DNA of 64,000 nt from NCBI RefSeq assembly GCF_039545455.1, contig NZ_CP154467.1:124001-188000 (forward strand). The letters are read 5' to 3'. The notes below the pieces were generated by a model, which saw only the letters and a list, made by a program, of their open reading frames with translations, did not search any database and was not told the DNA's origin. The DNA is from Brucella sp. BE17. GTDB lineage: Bacteria > Pseudomonadota > Alphaproteobacteria > Rhizobiales > Rhizobiaceae. Shown one piece after another: positions 56,783 through 64,000 of this stretch. Both the position numbers and the translations under genes were made by a program. Positions within the stretch are counted from its first letter, which is position 1. Each line of letters opens with the position of its first letter.

Positions 56783-57127
56783 ATGAAGAACTCCCTCCCT
56801 TTGCAAACCGCTCTCATTCACGGCTCGATGTTGCAGTCGGAAGACGACGATGCGGCAGCGCGTATTTATGCAGCACTCGGTCATCCTGTTCGCCTTGTCA
56901 TCCTGCGTCAGCTGCTGCTGGAACAGACCTGTTGCTGCAAGGATATTGTTGGCAGGCTCGATTTGGCCCAGTCGACCGTTTCGCAGCATCTCAAAGTGCT
57001 GGTGCAGGCGGGGCTGGTTGATTACCGGCCCGAACGCCAGACCTCACGCTATAGCGTGAAGGGCGAGCAGCTTGATGCGATCCGCAAGCATCTTGCGGCA
57101 TTCGCCATCAAAAAATGCGAAGGTTAA
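56783..57127 (+). CDS. ArsR/SmtB family transcriptional regulator
   Basis: A 114-residue winged-helix repressor. The recognition helix is in LAQSTVSQHLKVLVQAG. Three consecutive cysteines C50-C51-C52 lie in the helix where ArsR carries its CxC metal site, with C112 near the C-terminus, so thiol-metal sensing (arsenic, cadmium, zinc or similar) is plausible. An Atm1-type exporter gene lies 200 bases downstream in the same direction, separated by a mosaic repeat. Confidence 0.85.
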   Translation: MKNSLPLQTALIHGSMLQSEDDDAAARIYAALGHPVRLVILRQLLLEQTCCCKDIVGRLDLAQSTVSQHLKVLVQAGLVDYRPERQTSRYSVKGEQLDAIRKHLAAFAIKKCEG

Positions 57128-57171
57128 CCGCGTTGCCAACGCTTTTATAGCCGTTTCATGGCGCTCTTTTG

Positions 57172-57282
57172 GCGCTAAAGCATGTCTGCCAAAAGTGGAA
57201 ACCGGTTTTGGGAATAAAGACATGGTGAGAAACAAAAACTGAAAGCGTGTTTCCTGAAAAGGAAAAAAATGTAGCACGCTTT
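57172..57282. repeat. Rhizobial intergenic mosaic element (RIME-like)
   Basis: The stretch contains CATGTC (57181-57186) and GACATG (57219-57224) around AAAGTGGAAACCGGTTTTG, a motif I recognise as a dispersed intergenic repeat of rhizobia and Brucella (RIME-type). A second nested hairpin follows: AAAGCGTG (57242-57249) with CACGCTTT (57275-57282), and inside it TTTCCT-GAAA-AGGAAA (57250-57265). It fills most of the gap between the ArsR gene and the exporter. Confidence 0.7.
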
Positions 57283-57327
57283 AGTCCCGATTGCCGATGG
57301 TCGCCCCCGGATCTGAAAGAATTCTCG

Positions 57328-59214
57328 ATGAGTGATATTAAAACCGTTTCTGCCGATTCCGGCGAAACACTGAAAACCTTACGCAATCTCTGGCCCTATA
57401 TGTGGCCGTCGGACAGGCCGGACCTGCGCATGCGCGTGGTCTGGGCGACCTTTTATCTGGTCATTTCCAAGATCGTGCTGATCCTTGTGCCCTATTTCTT
57501 CAAATGGGTCACCAATGCGCTCAATGGCCAGCTCGACGCACCAGATTTCATACCTTTGATCCTGACTGGCGCAGTCATGCTGGTGCTGGCCTATAATGTT
57601 TCGCGTATCGTGCAGGCGGGCCTCAACCAGTTGCGCGATGCGCTGTTTGCCAAGGTCGGCCAATATGCTGTACGTCAGCTTGCTTATAAAACCTTCGTGC
57701 ATATGCATGAGCTTTCGCTGCGCTTTCATCTCGAGCGACGCACCGGTGGCCTGTCGCGTGTCATCGAACGCGGCACCAAGGGCATTGAAACCATTGTCCG
57801 TTTCACCATCCTCAACACTCTGCCGACAGTGCTGGAATTTGCGCTGACGGCAGTGATCTTTGCTTTCGCCTACGGCTTTTCCTATCTGGTCGTGGTGGCG
57901 GCGACTGTATGGCTCTATACGTGGTTTACCATCAAGGCGAGCGACTGGCGCATCAACATCCGCCGCGAGATGAACGATTCCGATACCGACGCCAACACCA
58001 AGGCGATCGACTCGCTTTTGAACTTCGAGACGGTCAAATATTTTGGCAATGAGGCCATGGAAGCCAAACGTTTCGACGCCTCCATGGCGCGCTATGAAAA
58101 GGCGGCGACGCAGACCTGGACCTCGCTCGGCTGGCTCAATTTCGGCCAGGCTGTGATTTTTGGTGTCGGTATGGCAGCCGTCATGGTCATGTCGGCACTT
58201 GAAGTCAGGGCAGGGACACAGACGCTCGGCGATTTCGTGTTCATCAATGCGCTTTTGATGCAGCTTTCGGTACCGCTCAATTTCATCGGTTTCATCTATC
58301 GCGAAATCCGTCAGGGGCTGACGGATATCGAGCAGATGTTTGACCTTCTCGATGTGAAGCAGGAAGTCAGCGACGAGGCGGGTGCGAAACCCTTGCAGGT
58401 TGGCAAAGGTGCAATCCGCTTTGACGATGTGCATTTCGCCTATGATGCCAATCGCCCGATTTTGAAGGGCATTAGTTTCGAGGTGCCTGCGGGCAAGACG
58501 GTGGCAATTGTCGGCCCGTCGGGTGCAGGGAAATCCACCATATCGCGGCTTTTGTTCCGCTTTTATGATGTTCAGTCGGGTTCGGTCACCATCGACGGGC
58601 AGGATGTACGCCATGTCACACAGGAAAGTCTGCGTAAAACCATCGGCATGGTGCCGCAGGATACCGTGTTGTTCAACGACACCATTGCTTACAATATCCG
58701 CTATGGCCGTACCGATGCGAATGACACGGAAGTGGAACGCGCTGCGGAGCTGGCGCAGATTGCAGGCTTCATCAAACATCTGCCCGAAGGCTATGGAGCG
58801 ATGGTTGGCGAACGTGGCTTGAAATTGTCTGGCGGCGAGAAGCAGCGTGTAGCGATTGCCCGTACCATCCTCAAGGCACCGCCGATCCTGATTCTCGATG
58901 AGGCGACGTCCGCACTTGATACGGCGACCGAGCAGGAAATCCAGTCTGCACTTGATATCGTCAGCCGCGGGCGCACGACTCTCGTAATCGCGCATCGTCT
59001 TTCAACGGTGATTGGTACTGACGAGATCATCGTGCTCAAAGACGGCCAGATCGCCGAACGCGGCACGCATCGCGAATTATTGCTGCATAAGGGGCTTTAT
59101 GCCTCAATGTGGGATCGCCAGCTTGAGGCAAGTGCGGCCGAAGAACGCCTGCGTCAGGTGCGCGAAAGCGACGATCTCGGCGTGGTGCAGCGCGGCGCAC
59201 CGGCGGCGGAATAA
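57328..59214 (+). CDS. Atm1-type ABC exporter
   Basis: A 628-residue half-transporter with a six-helix exporter domain (about residues 30-340) and a nucleotide-binding domain. Walker A (GPSGAGKST) is near residue 396, the signature LSGGEKQR near 500 and Walker B ILILDEATSALD near 520. It matches Atm1/HMT1 exporters, which move glutathione-linked compounds or metal-thiol complexes; relatives in Novosphingobium export oxidised glutathione and mercury-thiol adducts. The start at 57328 (MSDIKTVSADSG) is preferred to a frame beginning inside the repeat. The upstream ArsR regulator suggests metal-linked control. Confidence 0.9.
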   Translation: MSDIKTVSADSGETLKTLRNLWPYMWPSDRPDLRMRVVWATFYLVISKIVLILVPYFFKWVTNALNGQLDAPDFIPLILTGAVMLVLAYNVSRIVQAGLNQLRDALFAKVGQYAVRQLAYKTFVHMHELSLRFHLERRTGGLSRVIERGTKGIETIVRFTILNTLPTVLEFALTAVIFAFAYGFSYLVVVAATVWLYTWFTIKASDWRINIRREMNDSDTDANTKAIDSLLNFETVKYFGNEAMEAKRFDASMARYEKAATQTWTSLGWLNFGQAVIFGVGMAAVMVMSALEVRAGTQTLGDFVFINALLMQLSVPLNFIGFIYREIRQGLTDIEQMFDLLDVKQEVSDEAGAKPLQVGKGAIRFDDVHFAYDANRPILKGISFEVPAGKTVAIVGPSGAGKSTISRLLFRFYDVQSGSVTIDGQDVRHVTQESLRKTIGMVPQDTVLFNDTIAYNIRYGRTDANDTEVERAAELAQIAGFIKHLPEGYGAMVGERGLKLSGGEKQRVAIARTILKAPPILILDEATSALDTATEQEIQSALDIVSRGRTTLVIAHRLSTVIGTDEIIVLKDGQIAERGTHRELLLHKGLYASMWDRQLEASAAEERLRQVRESDDLGVVQRGAPAAE

Positions 59215-59343
59215 TCTGTTTTCAAAGGAGGTCGCTTACGTCAAGTCGTGTTCACGTCTTTTGACGGATGTGTATATTTTGCGAAATACGTTTCGATTTT
59301 GTCTGCGATGCGCTACATAACGGCCAAACGCAAGGAACAAGCA

Positions 59344-60042
59344 ATGAGCCTGTCAGACACTATTCGTAATACATTTGTGCCGATCCATCGTGAAGGCTAC
59401 CCGTTTATTGCCGGGTTTTTCGTGGTCTCGCTCATTCTGGGCTGGCTGTGGAATCCCTTGTTCTGGATCGGTCTGGTGCTCACCATCTGGTGCATCTATT
59501 TCTACCGCGACCCCGAACGCGTGACCCCTGTCCATGACGATCTCGTCATCAGCCCGGCTGACGGCAAGGTTTCTTTCGTGGGGCTTGCCGTTCCGCCTGC
59601 CGAGCTTGATCTGGGCATAGTCCCCATGATGCGGGTTTCTGTGTTCATGAATGTCTTTTCGGTGCATATCAACCGCTCGCCGGTACGGGGAAGCATCGAA
59701 AAGATCGTGCACCGCCCCGGAAAATTCCTCAATGCGGAACTCGACAAGGCCAGCACCGACAATGAACGCAACTCGGTGCTTATTCTCAACGAGCGTGGGA
59801 AATTCGGCGTGGTGCAGATTGCGGGCCTTGTGGCACGGCGCATTGTCTGCTGGTCACGTGAAGCCGATACGCTTTCGGTCGGGGAGCGTTTTGGCCTGAT
59901 CCGCTTTGGTTCACGCGTTGATGTCTACCTGCCGGATGGGGCCAGTGTACGGGTCGCGGTCGGGCAGACGGCCGTGGCCGGTGAAACGGTTCTGGCCGAA
60001 TTTGGCCGCGAAGGCAACGAACCTGTCGTGCGGGTTGCGTGA
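59344..60042 (+). CDS. psd: Phosphatidylserine decarboxylase (short PSD type)
   Basis: A 232-residue pro-enzyme making phosphatidylethanolamine from phosphatidylserine at the inner membrane. A membrane anchor lies at about residues 23-48, followed by [10 protein letters not shown] and ISPADGKV. Autocleavage to the pyruvoyl subunit is expected at the Gly-Ser pair in RFGSRVDVY near residues 189-190, the short-type counterpart of LGST. The start follows AAGGAACA. pssA begins inside the stop codon region (GTGA overlap), so substrate maker and user are coupled. Confidence 0.95.
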   Translation: MSLSDTIRNTFVPIHREGYPFIAGFFVVSLILGWLWNPLFWIGLVLTIWCIYFYRDPERVTPVHDDLVISPADGKVSFVGLAVPPAELDLGIVPMMRVSVFMNVFSVHINRSPVRGSIEKIVHRPGKFLNAELDKASTDNERNSVLILNERGKFGVVQIAGLVARRIVCWSREADTLSVGERFGLIRFGSRVDVYLPDGASVRVAVGQTAVAGETVLAEFGREGNEPVVRVA

Positions 60043-60875
60043 CGCTGATGGAGCCACCCTTCCCACCTTTTGATCCCAATGGTCGCACGGATACATCGCG
60101 CGGCCCTAAGCTCAGGCAGATACCGCTGCGTCTCATTATTCCGAATGTCATCACGGTGCTTGCCATCTGTGCGGGCCTAACCGGCATCCGTCTTGCCTTT
60201 GAGAACCGGTTCGAGCTGGCCGTGGTCATGGTGCTGGTTGCAGCCTTTCTCGACGGTGTCGACGGACGCATTGCGCGTATGATGAAAAGTTCGTCGAAAT
60301 TCGGCGCGCAGATGGATTCGCTCGCCGATATCGTCAATTTCGGTGTGGCACCGGCTCTGGTGCTTTATGCGTTCATGCTCGATCAGGCGCGTTCCTTCGG
60401 CTGGATCGCGGCCCTTCTTTATGCCATTGCCTGCTGCCTGCGTCTGGCGCGTTTCAATGTGATGCTGGAAGACAGCAACCGTCCTGCATGGCAGAACAAT
60501 TATTTTATAGGTGTTCCCGCACCTGCCGGTGCCATGCTGGTGCTGCTGCCGGTTTATCTCGGCTTCCTTGGCCTCACGCCGACGCGAGGGCTGGCCTTTG
60601 GCGTTGCTATTTATACGGTGATCATCGCTTGCCTGCTGGTGAGCCGCCTGCCGGTTTATAATGGCAAATCCGCCGGTATTCTGGTGCGGCGCGACATGGT
60701 GATGCCGCTGATCCTGTTGGTTGTCGTCTATGTGGCGTTCTTGATGAGCTTTACATGGCAGACGCTGACATTGACGGCATTTGCCTATCTCATCTTCTTG
60801 CCGTTTAGCCTTGCCTCATGGAACCGCCGCGAAAGTGCTGACCGCGAAGCGAAAACGCCGTCAGCGGAAAACTGA
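60039..60875 (+). CDS. pssA: CDP-diacylglycerol-serine O-phosphatidyltransferase
   Basis: A 278-residue CDP-alcohol phosphotransferase with about eight membrane helices. The catalytic motif D-G-x2-A-R-x8-G-x3-D-x3-D is present around [11 protein letters not shown] and GAQMDSLAD, near residues 78-100. It makes phosphatidylserine, which Psd then decarboxylates. The GTG at 60039 overlaps the psd stop by 4 bases; ATG 60048 is a possible alternative. Its last 15 bases overlap the convergent P-loop gene. Confidence 0.95.
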   Translation: MTLMEPPFPPFDPNGRTDTSRGPKLRQIPLRLIIPNVITVLAICAGLTGIRLAFENRFELAVVMVLVAAFLDGVDGRIARMMKSSSKFGAQMDSLADIVNFGVAPALVLYAFMLDQARSFGWIAALLYAIACCLRLARFNVMLEDSNRPAWQNNYFIGVPAPAGAMLVLLPVYLGFLGLTPTRGLAFGVAIYTVIIACLLVSRLPVYNGKSAGILVRRDMVMPLILLVVVYVAFLMSFTWQTLTLTAFAYLIFLPFSLASWNRRESADREAKTPSAEN

Positions 60876-61418
60876 CGATATTTTTTGCGTGATGAAATCC
60901 ACACGCTTCTCGACCGATGCTTTCGGCAGAAGCGCGACTTCATATCCATAGCTCAAGTAGGTTTTCTCCATCGCCTCAAAAGTGCGCACGGCTTCGGCAA
61001 AATCCTGCTTGCGCTCACTGTCCTGCGCAAAAATCTCCAGCCATGGCGGAGCCAGAAATACCGTCTTGTTATAGCGGAACACGCGTGCGGCTTCTTCCAT
61101 AGCGGCTGGCACTGGCAGGCCGCAGAGTGTCAGATAGCCGATCACGTCCGGTACGCTTCGGTCGAAGAACACGGGGCCATCGTTTTGTTGCGCAAGATCG
61201 TAGGAGCGCATTTCCCAACAAAGCATCAGCTCCGCAAACAAGGCGCGGTCTATCCATGGCAAGGCTGTTCCGCCGATCCGCATTTGATGACGGATGATGG
61301 CGCGACCGGCTTCGATGCTTCTAGCAAAGCCCTGTCGTTCGAGCGCATCGATCAGCGTGCTTTTGCCAGATCCGGGTCCGCCGCTGATAACGATAAAATT
61401 TTGAACGTTGTTTTCCAT
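60861..61418 (-). CDS. P-loop AAA-type ATP-binding protein (kinase-like)
   Basis: A 185-residue protein with an N-terminal P-loop (ISGGPGSGKSTLIDAL) and a small kinase-like core containing FFDRSVPDVIGYLTL, as in the AAA_28 group. The substrate is unknown, perhaps a nucleoside or small metabolite. Its start at 61418 follows GGTGAAAAG. The 3' end overlaps pssA by 15 bases. Confidence 0.8.
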   Translation of the reverse strand: MENNVQNFIVISGGPGSGKSTLIDALERQGFARSIEAGRAIIRHQMRIGGTALPWIDRALFAELMLCWEMRSYDLAQQNDGPVFFDRSVPDVIGYLTLCGLPVPAAMEEAARVFRYNKTVFLAPPWLEIFAQDSERKQDFAEAVRTFEAMEKTYLSYGYEVALLPKASVEKRVDFITQKISSVFR

Positions 61419-61504
61419 CTTTTCACCAATCACGAGAAGATCGCACGCGGAGCTGCGCATGTTGCAAAAATCAGATCATGGGAAAGGGATAGAGGAAATA
61501 TAAA

Positions 61505-61530
61505 CCGGCCTTGAAGAATAACAAGGCCGG
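61505..61530 (-). terminator. Intrinsic terminator of the SDR gene
   Basis: On the minus strand CCGGCCTTG pairs with CAAGGCCGG around an 8-base loop, followed by a TTTATATTT U-rich tail. It lies 12 bases after the SDR stop codon. Confidence 0.85.
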
Positions 61531-61541
61531 CTAGCTGCTCT

Positions 61542-62282
61542 TCACGACGGCAGATGATAGTCGAGAAAACGGTCCTGCCTGACATCGTAGAGTTTGCCGG
61601 TGACGTCGAGCGCCGGATTGGCAAGCTTTATGATCTTTTCGGCCACCGATTGCGGGGTAGGGAGCGTTTCAGGATCTTCGCCGGGCATAGCCTGTGCACG
61701 CATCGCGGTGCGGGTCGCACCCGGATTGACCGAGTTGACCTTGAGCTTCATCTGCTTAGTCTCCTCGGCCCAGCTTCGTGCCATCACTTCGACCGCCGCC
61801 TTGGAGGCCGCATAGGGCGCCCAGAAGGCGCGTGCGGAATGCGCAACGCTTGAGGATAGCAGGATTGCCCGTCCGGCATCAGATGCGCGCAAAAGCGGGT
61901 CGGTTGAGCGGATCAATCGCCAGACACTGGTGACATTGACATTCATCACCTTGTCAAACGTCTTGGCCTCGACATGGCCGATCGGCGAGATGGTGCCAAG
62001 AACTCCGGCATTGGCGACCAGAATATCAAGTTTGCCCCAACGCTCATGGATCGAACCGCCCAGCCGGTCAATGGCTTCCATATCGGTGATGTCGAGAGGA
62101 ACCAGCGTGGCGCTGCCACCATTTTTGCGGATTTCGTCGTCGAGTTCTTCAAGCCCGCCAACGGTGCGGGCGACCGCGATCACATGCGCGCCGCGCTTGG
62201 CAAGTTCGAGCGAAAGAAAATAGCCGATACCGCGCGAGGCACCTGTTACCAAAGCCAGCCGGCCTTCAAGGTCGATAGCCAT
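61542..62282 (-). CDS. Short-chain dehydrogenase/reductase
   Basis: A 246-residue Rossmann-fold oxidoreductase. TGASRGIG is at residues 14-21, the NAG motif in LVANAGVLG, and the catalytic Ser, Tyr and Lys in SSSVAHSARAF and PYAASKAAVE. NADPH preference is suggested by the Arg in VARTVGG after the second strand. Substrate unknown. ATG 62282 is preferred over 62285, giving a proper distance to the GGGGGA ribosome site. purF follows upstream on the same strand with a 65-base gap. Confidence 0.87.
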   Translation of the reverse strand: MAIDLEGRLALVTGASRGIGYFLSLELAKRGAHVIAVARTVGGLEELDDEIRKNGGSATLVPLDITDMEAIDRLGGSIHERWGKLDILVANAGVLGTISPIGHVEAKTFDKVMNVNVTSVWRLIRSTDPLLRASDAGRAILLSSSVAHSARAFWAPYAASKAAVEVMARSWAEETKQMKLKVNSVNPGATRTAMRAQAMPGEDPETLPTPQSVAEKIIKLANPALDVTGKLYDVRQDRFLDYHLPS

Positions 62283-62347
62283 CATTCCCCCAATGTACAG
62301 ACGTGAAACAGGCGGCCACGCAAGCCGCCCGGTAGAAGTGTTCAAGG

Positions 62348-63838
62348 TCAGCCGTTGCTAGCAAGCAGCGACAGTGTGTGGATATTGCTTTCGCCTTGTT
62401 GATCGAGCAGGCGGGTCGGGTATTCGCCCGTGAAATAATGATCTGTGAAAGCGGGAGCCTGCGGATCGCGAGGGCTTCCGCCAACCGCCTTGTAAAGCCC
62501 GTCAATCGACAGGAATGCCAGCGAATCCGCGCCGATATAACGGCACATATCTTCAAGGCTGTCATATTGGTTGGCGAGCAGCTTGTCGGCATGCGGCGTA
62601 TCGATGCCATAGAAATCCGGATGGTAAATCATCGGGCTTGCCACACGGATATGTACTTCTTTGGCACCCGCATCGCGGATCATCTGCACGATCTTGACGG
62701 ATGTGGTTCCGCGTACGATGGAATCGTCGACCAGAACTACGCGCTTGCCTTCGATCATGGCACGATTGGCGGAGTGCTTGAGTTTAACGCCAAGCGCCCG
62801 GATCTGTTGCGTCGGCTCGATAAAGGTGCGTCCGACATAATGATTGCGGATGATGCCATATTCAAACGGAATGCCGCTCGCCTGTGCAAAACCAAGCGCC
62901 GCCGGTGTGCCGCCATCGGGTACGGGGACGACGACATCGGCTTCGAGCGGGGCTTCCTTGGCAAGCTCATGGCCCATGTTCTTGCGTGCCACATAGACGC
63001 TGCGACCGCCGACAACCGAATCAGGACGGGCGAAATAGACATATTCAAACAGGCAGAGGCGTTCGGGCTGCTGTGCGTTCGGTTTAATGCACTCGGTGGT
63101 GATCGAGCCGTCTTTCTGGATTTCGCAGATGATGATCTCGCCGTTTTCCACGTCGCGCACATATTTCGCGCCGATGATGTCGAGAGCACAGGTTTCTGAA
63201 CAAAAGATCGGCTTGCCGTCGAGTTCGCCCATCACCAATGGGCGGATGCCGACCGGATCACGCGCGGCAATCAGCTTGGTGCGCGTCAGCGCCAGCATGG
63301 CATAGCCGCCTTCGACCTGACGGATCGCATTGACGAAACGCTCGGAAGACGACGAAAAGCGCGAGCGTGCAATCAGGTGCAGCACGACTTCAGTGTCGGA
63401 GGTAGCCTGAAAGATGGCGCCCGACGCAATCAGCTGCTTGCGCAGCGTGATGCCGTTGGTGAAATTACCGTTATGCGCAATGGCGATGCCGCCGACTTCC
63501 AGTTCGGCAAACAAGGGCTGCACATTGCGCAGGATCGTCTCGCCGGTGGTGGAATAACGTACGTGGCCCATGGCGCGGTCGCCGGGCAGGCGGCTTAGCG
63601 TTGTAGGGTCGGTGAAATGATCGCCGACCAGCCCCATGTGGCGTTCGGAATGAAAGCGGCGATTGTGATAGGAGACGATGCCAGCGGCTTCCTGCCCACG
63701 ATGCTGCAATGCGTGCAGGCCGAGCGCGGTGAGTGCGGCTGCGTCTTCATGGCCGAGAATACCAAATACGCCGCACTCTTCATGCAGGGTGTCATCATCC
63801 AGCATAAACGGGGTTTCATCATGCGAATGTTGGGACAT
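62348..63838 (-). CDS. purF: Amidophosphoribosyltransferase
   Basis: A 496-residue enzyme catalysing the committed step of purine synthesis, forming phosphoribosylamine from PRPP and glutamine. A 21-residue propeptide precedes C22 (EECGVFG), which becomes the N-terminal catalytic nucleophile of the glutaminase domain. The PRPP loop is VLVDDSIVRGTTS. The ATG at 63838 matches normal length; the frame extends 60 bases upstream without meaning. Its product is used by PurD at 31 kb. Confidence 0.97.
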   Translation of the reverse strand: MSQHSHDETPFMLDDDTLHEECGVFGILGHEDAAALTALGLHALQHRGQEAAGIVSYHNRRFHSERHMGLVGDHFTDPTTLSRLPGDRAMGHVRYSTTGETILRNVQPLFAELEVGGIAIAHNGNFTNGITLRKQLIASGAIFQATSDTEVVLHLIARSRFSSSSERFVNAIRQVEGGYAMLALTRTKLIAARDPVGIRPLVMGELDGKPIFCSETCALDIIGAKYVRDVENGEIIICEIQKDGSITTECIKPNAQQPERLCLFEYVYFARPDSVVGGRSVYVARKNMGHELAKEAPLEADVVVPVPDGGTPAALGFAQASGIPFEYGIIRNHYVGRTFIEPTQQIRALGVKLKHSANRAMIEGKRVVLVDDSIVRGTTSVKIVQMIRDAGAKEVHIRVASPMIYHPDFYGIDTPHADKLLANQYDSLEDMCRYIGADSLAFLSIDGLYKAVGGSPRDPQAPAFTDHYFTGEYPTRLLDQQGESNIHTLSLLASNG

Positions 63839-63970
63839 TGTCCGCAAAGCCTTTCGATGCGGTTTGTTAAAAGCAACGTTTACAGGAAAGAACGCCATTT
63901 TGAAAGCGTTCCCTTCAATTGGATCAGCGCATATTCACCTATATAGGCGGCGTTGATCTCTAAAACAGAT

Positions 63971-63991
63971 GAAACCGGCAAAGCCGGTTTC
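63971..63991. other. Hairpin near the window end
   Basis: GAAACCGGC (63971-63979) and GCCGGTTTC (63983-63991) pair perfectly around AAA. On the minus strand TCTGTTTTAG follows, so it may be a weak terminator of a gene beyond the window, upstream of purF. Confidence 0.5.
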
Positions 63992-64000
63992 AAAAAGCGC

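Noticed and set aside
57379..58995. A 538-codon open frame on the minus strand, antisense to the ABC exporter
   Set aside because: It lies wholly within the exporter gene, its translation is rich in His, Arg and Gln without a recognisable fold, and it has no ribosome site. It reflects third-position GC bias on the opposite strand.
63960..64000. A terminator of purF at the end of the window
   Set aside because: purF runs leftwards, so the hairpin lies upstream of it. It could only end a gene beyond the window.
1..64000. CRISPR arrays, tRNA or rRNA genes, prophage or transposase genes
   Set aside because: No regularly spaced repeats, no tRNA-like GGTTCRA arm in a cloverleaf context, and no integrase or transposase product were seen. 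Weak tRNAs could be missed by eye.

Overview
The window looks like part of the main chromosome of a Brucella/Ochrobactrum-type alphaproteobacterium (Hyphomicrobiales). This is inferred from gene content, codon style and gene order: a split F0 ATP synthase operon with separate b' and b subunits, rhizobial families (DUF6101, DUF1344, DUF5086, the RT0821/Lpp0805 surface protein family), a RibB protein with a cysteine-free GTP cyclohydrolase-like tail, a PliC/MliC-type lysozyme inhibitor and a rhizobial mosaic intergenic repeat. No rRNA, tRNA, CRISPR array, prophage or insertion sequence was seen. Almost all of the window is dense core genome.

Layout. 1-2.2 kb: YfgM-like TPR protein and the GTPase Der. 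2.3-7.4 kb: a DUF5086 protein, a SleB-type cell-wall hydrolase ending in a long palindrome, then atpI-atpB-atpE-atpF'-atpF with a clear terminator. 7.4-14.8 kb, mostly minus strand: RNase HII, a PA0069-type radical SAM protein, a short glycosyltransferase, IspE, an S49 peptidase, NhaA, a monooxygenase-like protein, an RNA methyltransferase and a DUF2007 protein. 14.9-26.2 kb, plus strand: polyprenyl diphosphate synthase, a large TPR protein, an Rrf2 regulator with a thioredoxin-reductase-like enzyme, GlyQ/GlyS, a Sua5-type tRNA modification enzyme, a D-2-hydroxyacid dehydrogenase and DUF6101. 26.4-32.4 kb: enoyl-CoA hydratase and acyl-CoA dehydrogenase, a diguanylate cyclase, a cold-shock protein with a long leader, and PurD. 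32.6-39.2 kb: UbiA, GNAT, PdxH, a lipoprotein, a DnaJ-like protein, FabI, a histidine phosphatase and a PhzF protein. 39.3-40.5 kb: a Xre/RES toxin-antitoxin pair with a perfect palindromic operator. 41-51.2 kb: AroC, RibB, HDAC-like hydrolase, XseB, small membrane and stress proteins, pirin, DXS, TlyA and an m5U RNA methyltransferase. 51.4-56.6 kb: an envelope-flavoured stretch with an unknown two-helix membrane protein, an Asp/Glu racemase, a diverged SecY-like membrane protein, a LOG protein, a lysozyme inhibitor and a LysM protein. 56.8-64 kb: an ArsR regulator, a mosaic repeat, an Atm1-type ABC exporter, the Psd-PssA phosphatidylethanolamine pair, a P-loop protein, an SDR and PurF.

The genes mostly serve housekeeping: ATP synthesis, isoprenoid and ubiquinone precursors (DXS, IspE, polyprenyl synthase, UbiA), purines (PurD, PurF), phospholipids (Psd, PssA, FabI), cofactors (RibB, PdxH) and translation. 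The points I would examine first are the SecY-like paralogue at 53.1-54.2 kb, the apparently leaderless redox-linked Rrf2 operon at 18.2 kb, the ArsR/Atm1 pair separated by a mosaic repeat, the palindromes at 4.2, 4.5 and 39.3 kb, and the RibB fusion domain without zinc ligands.
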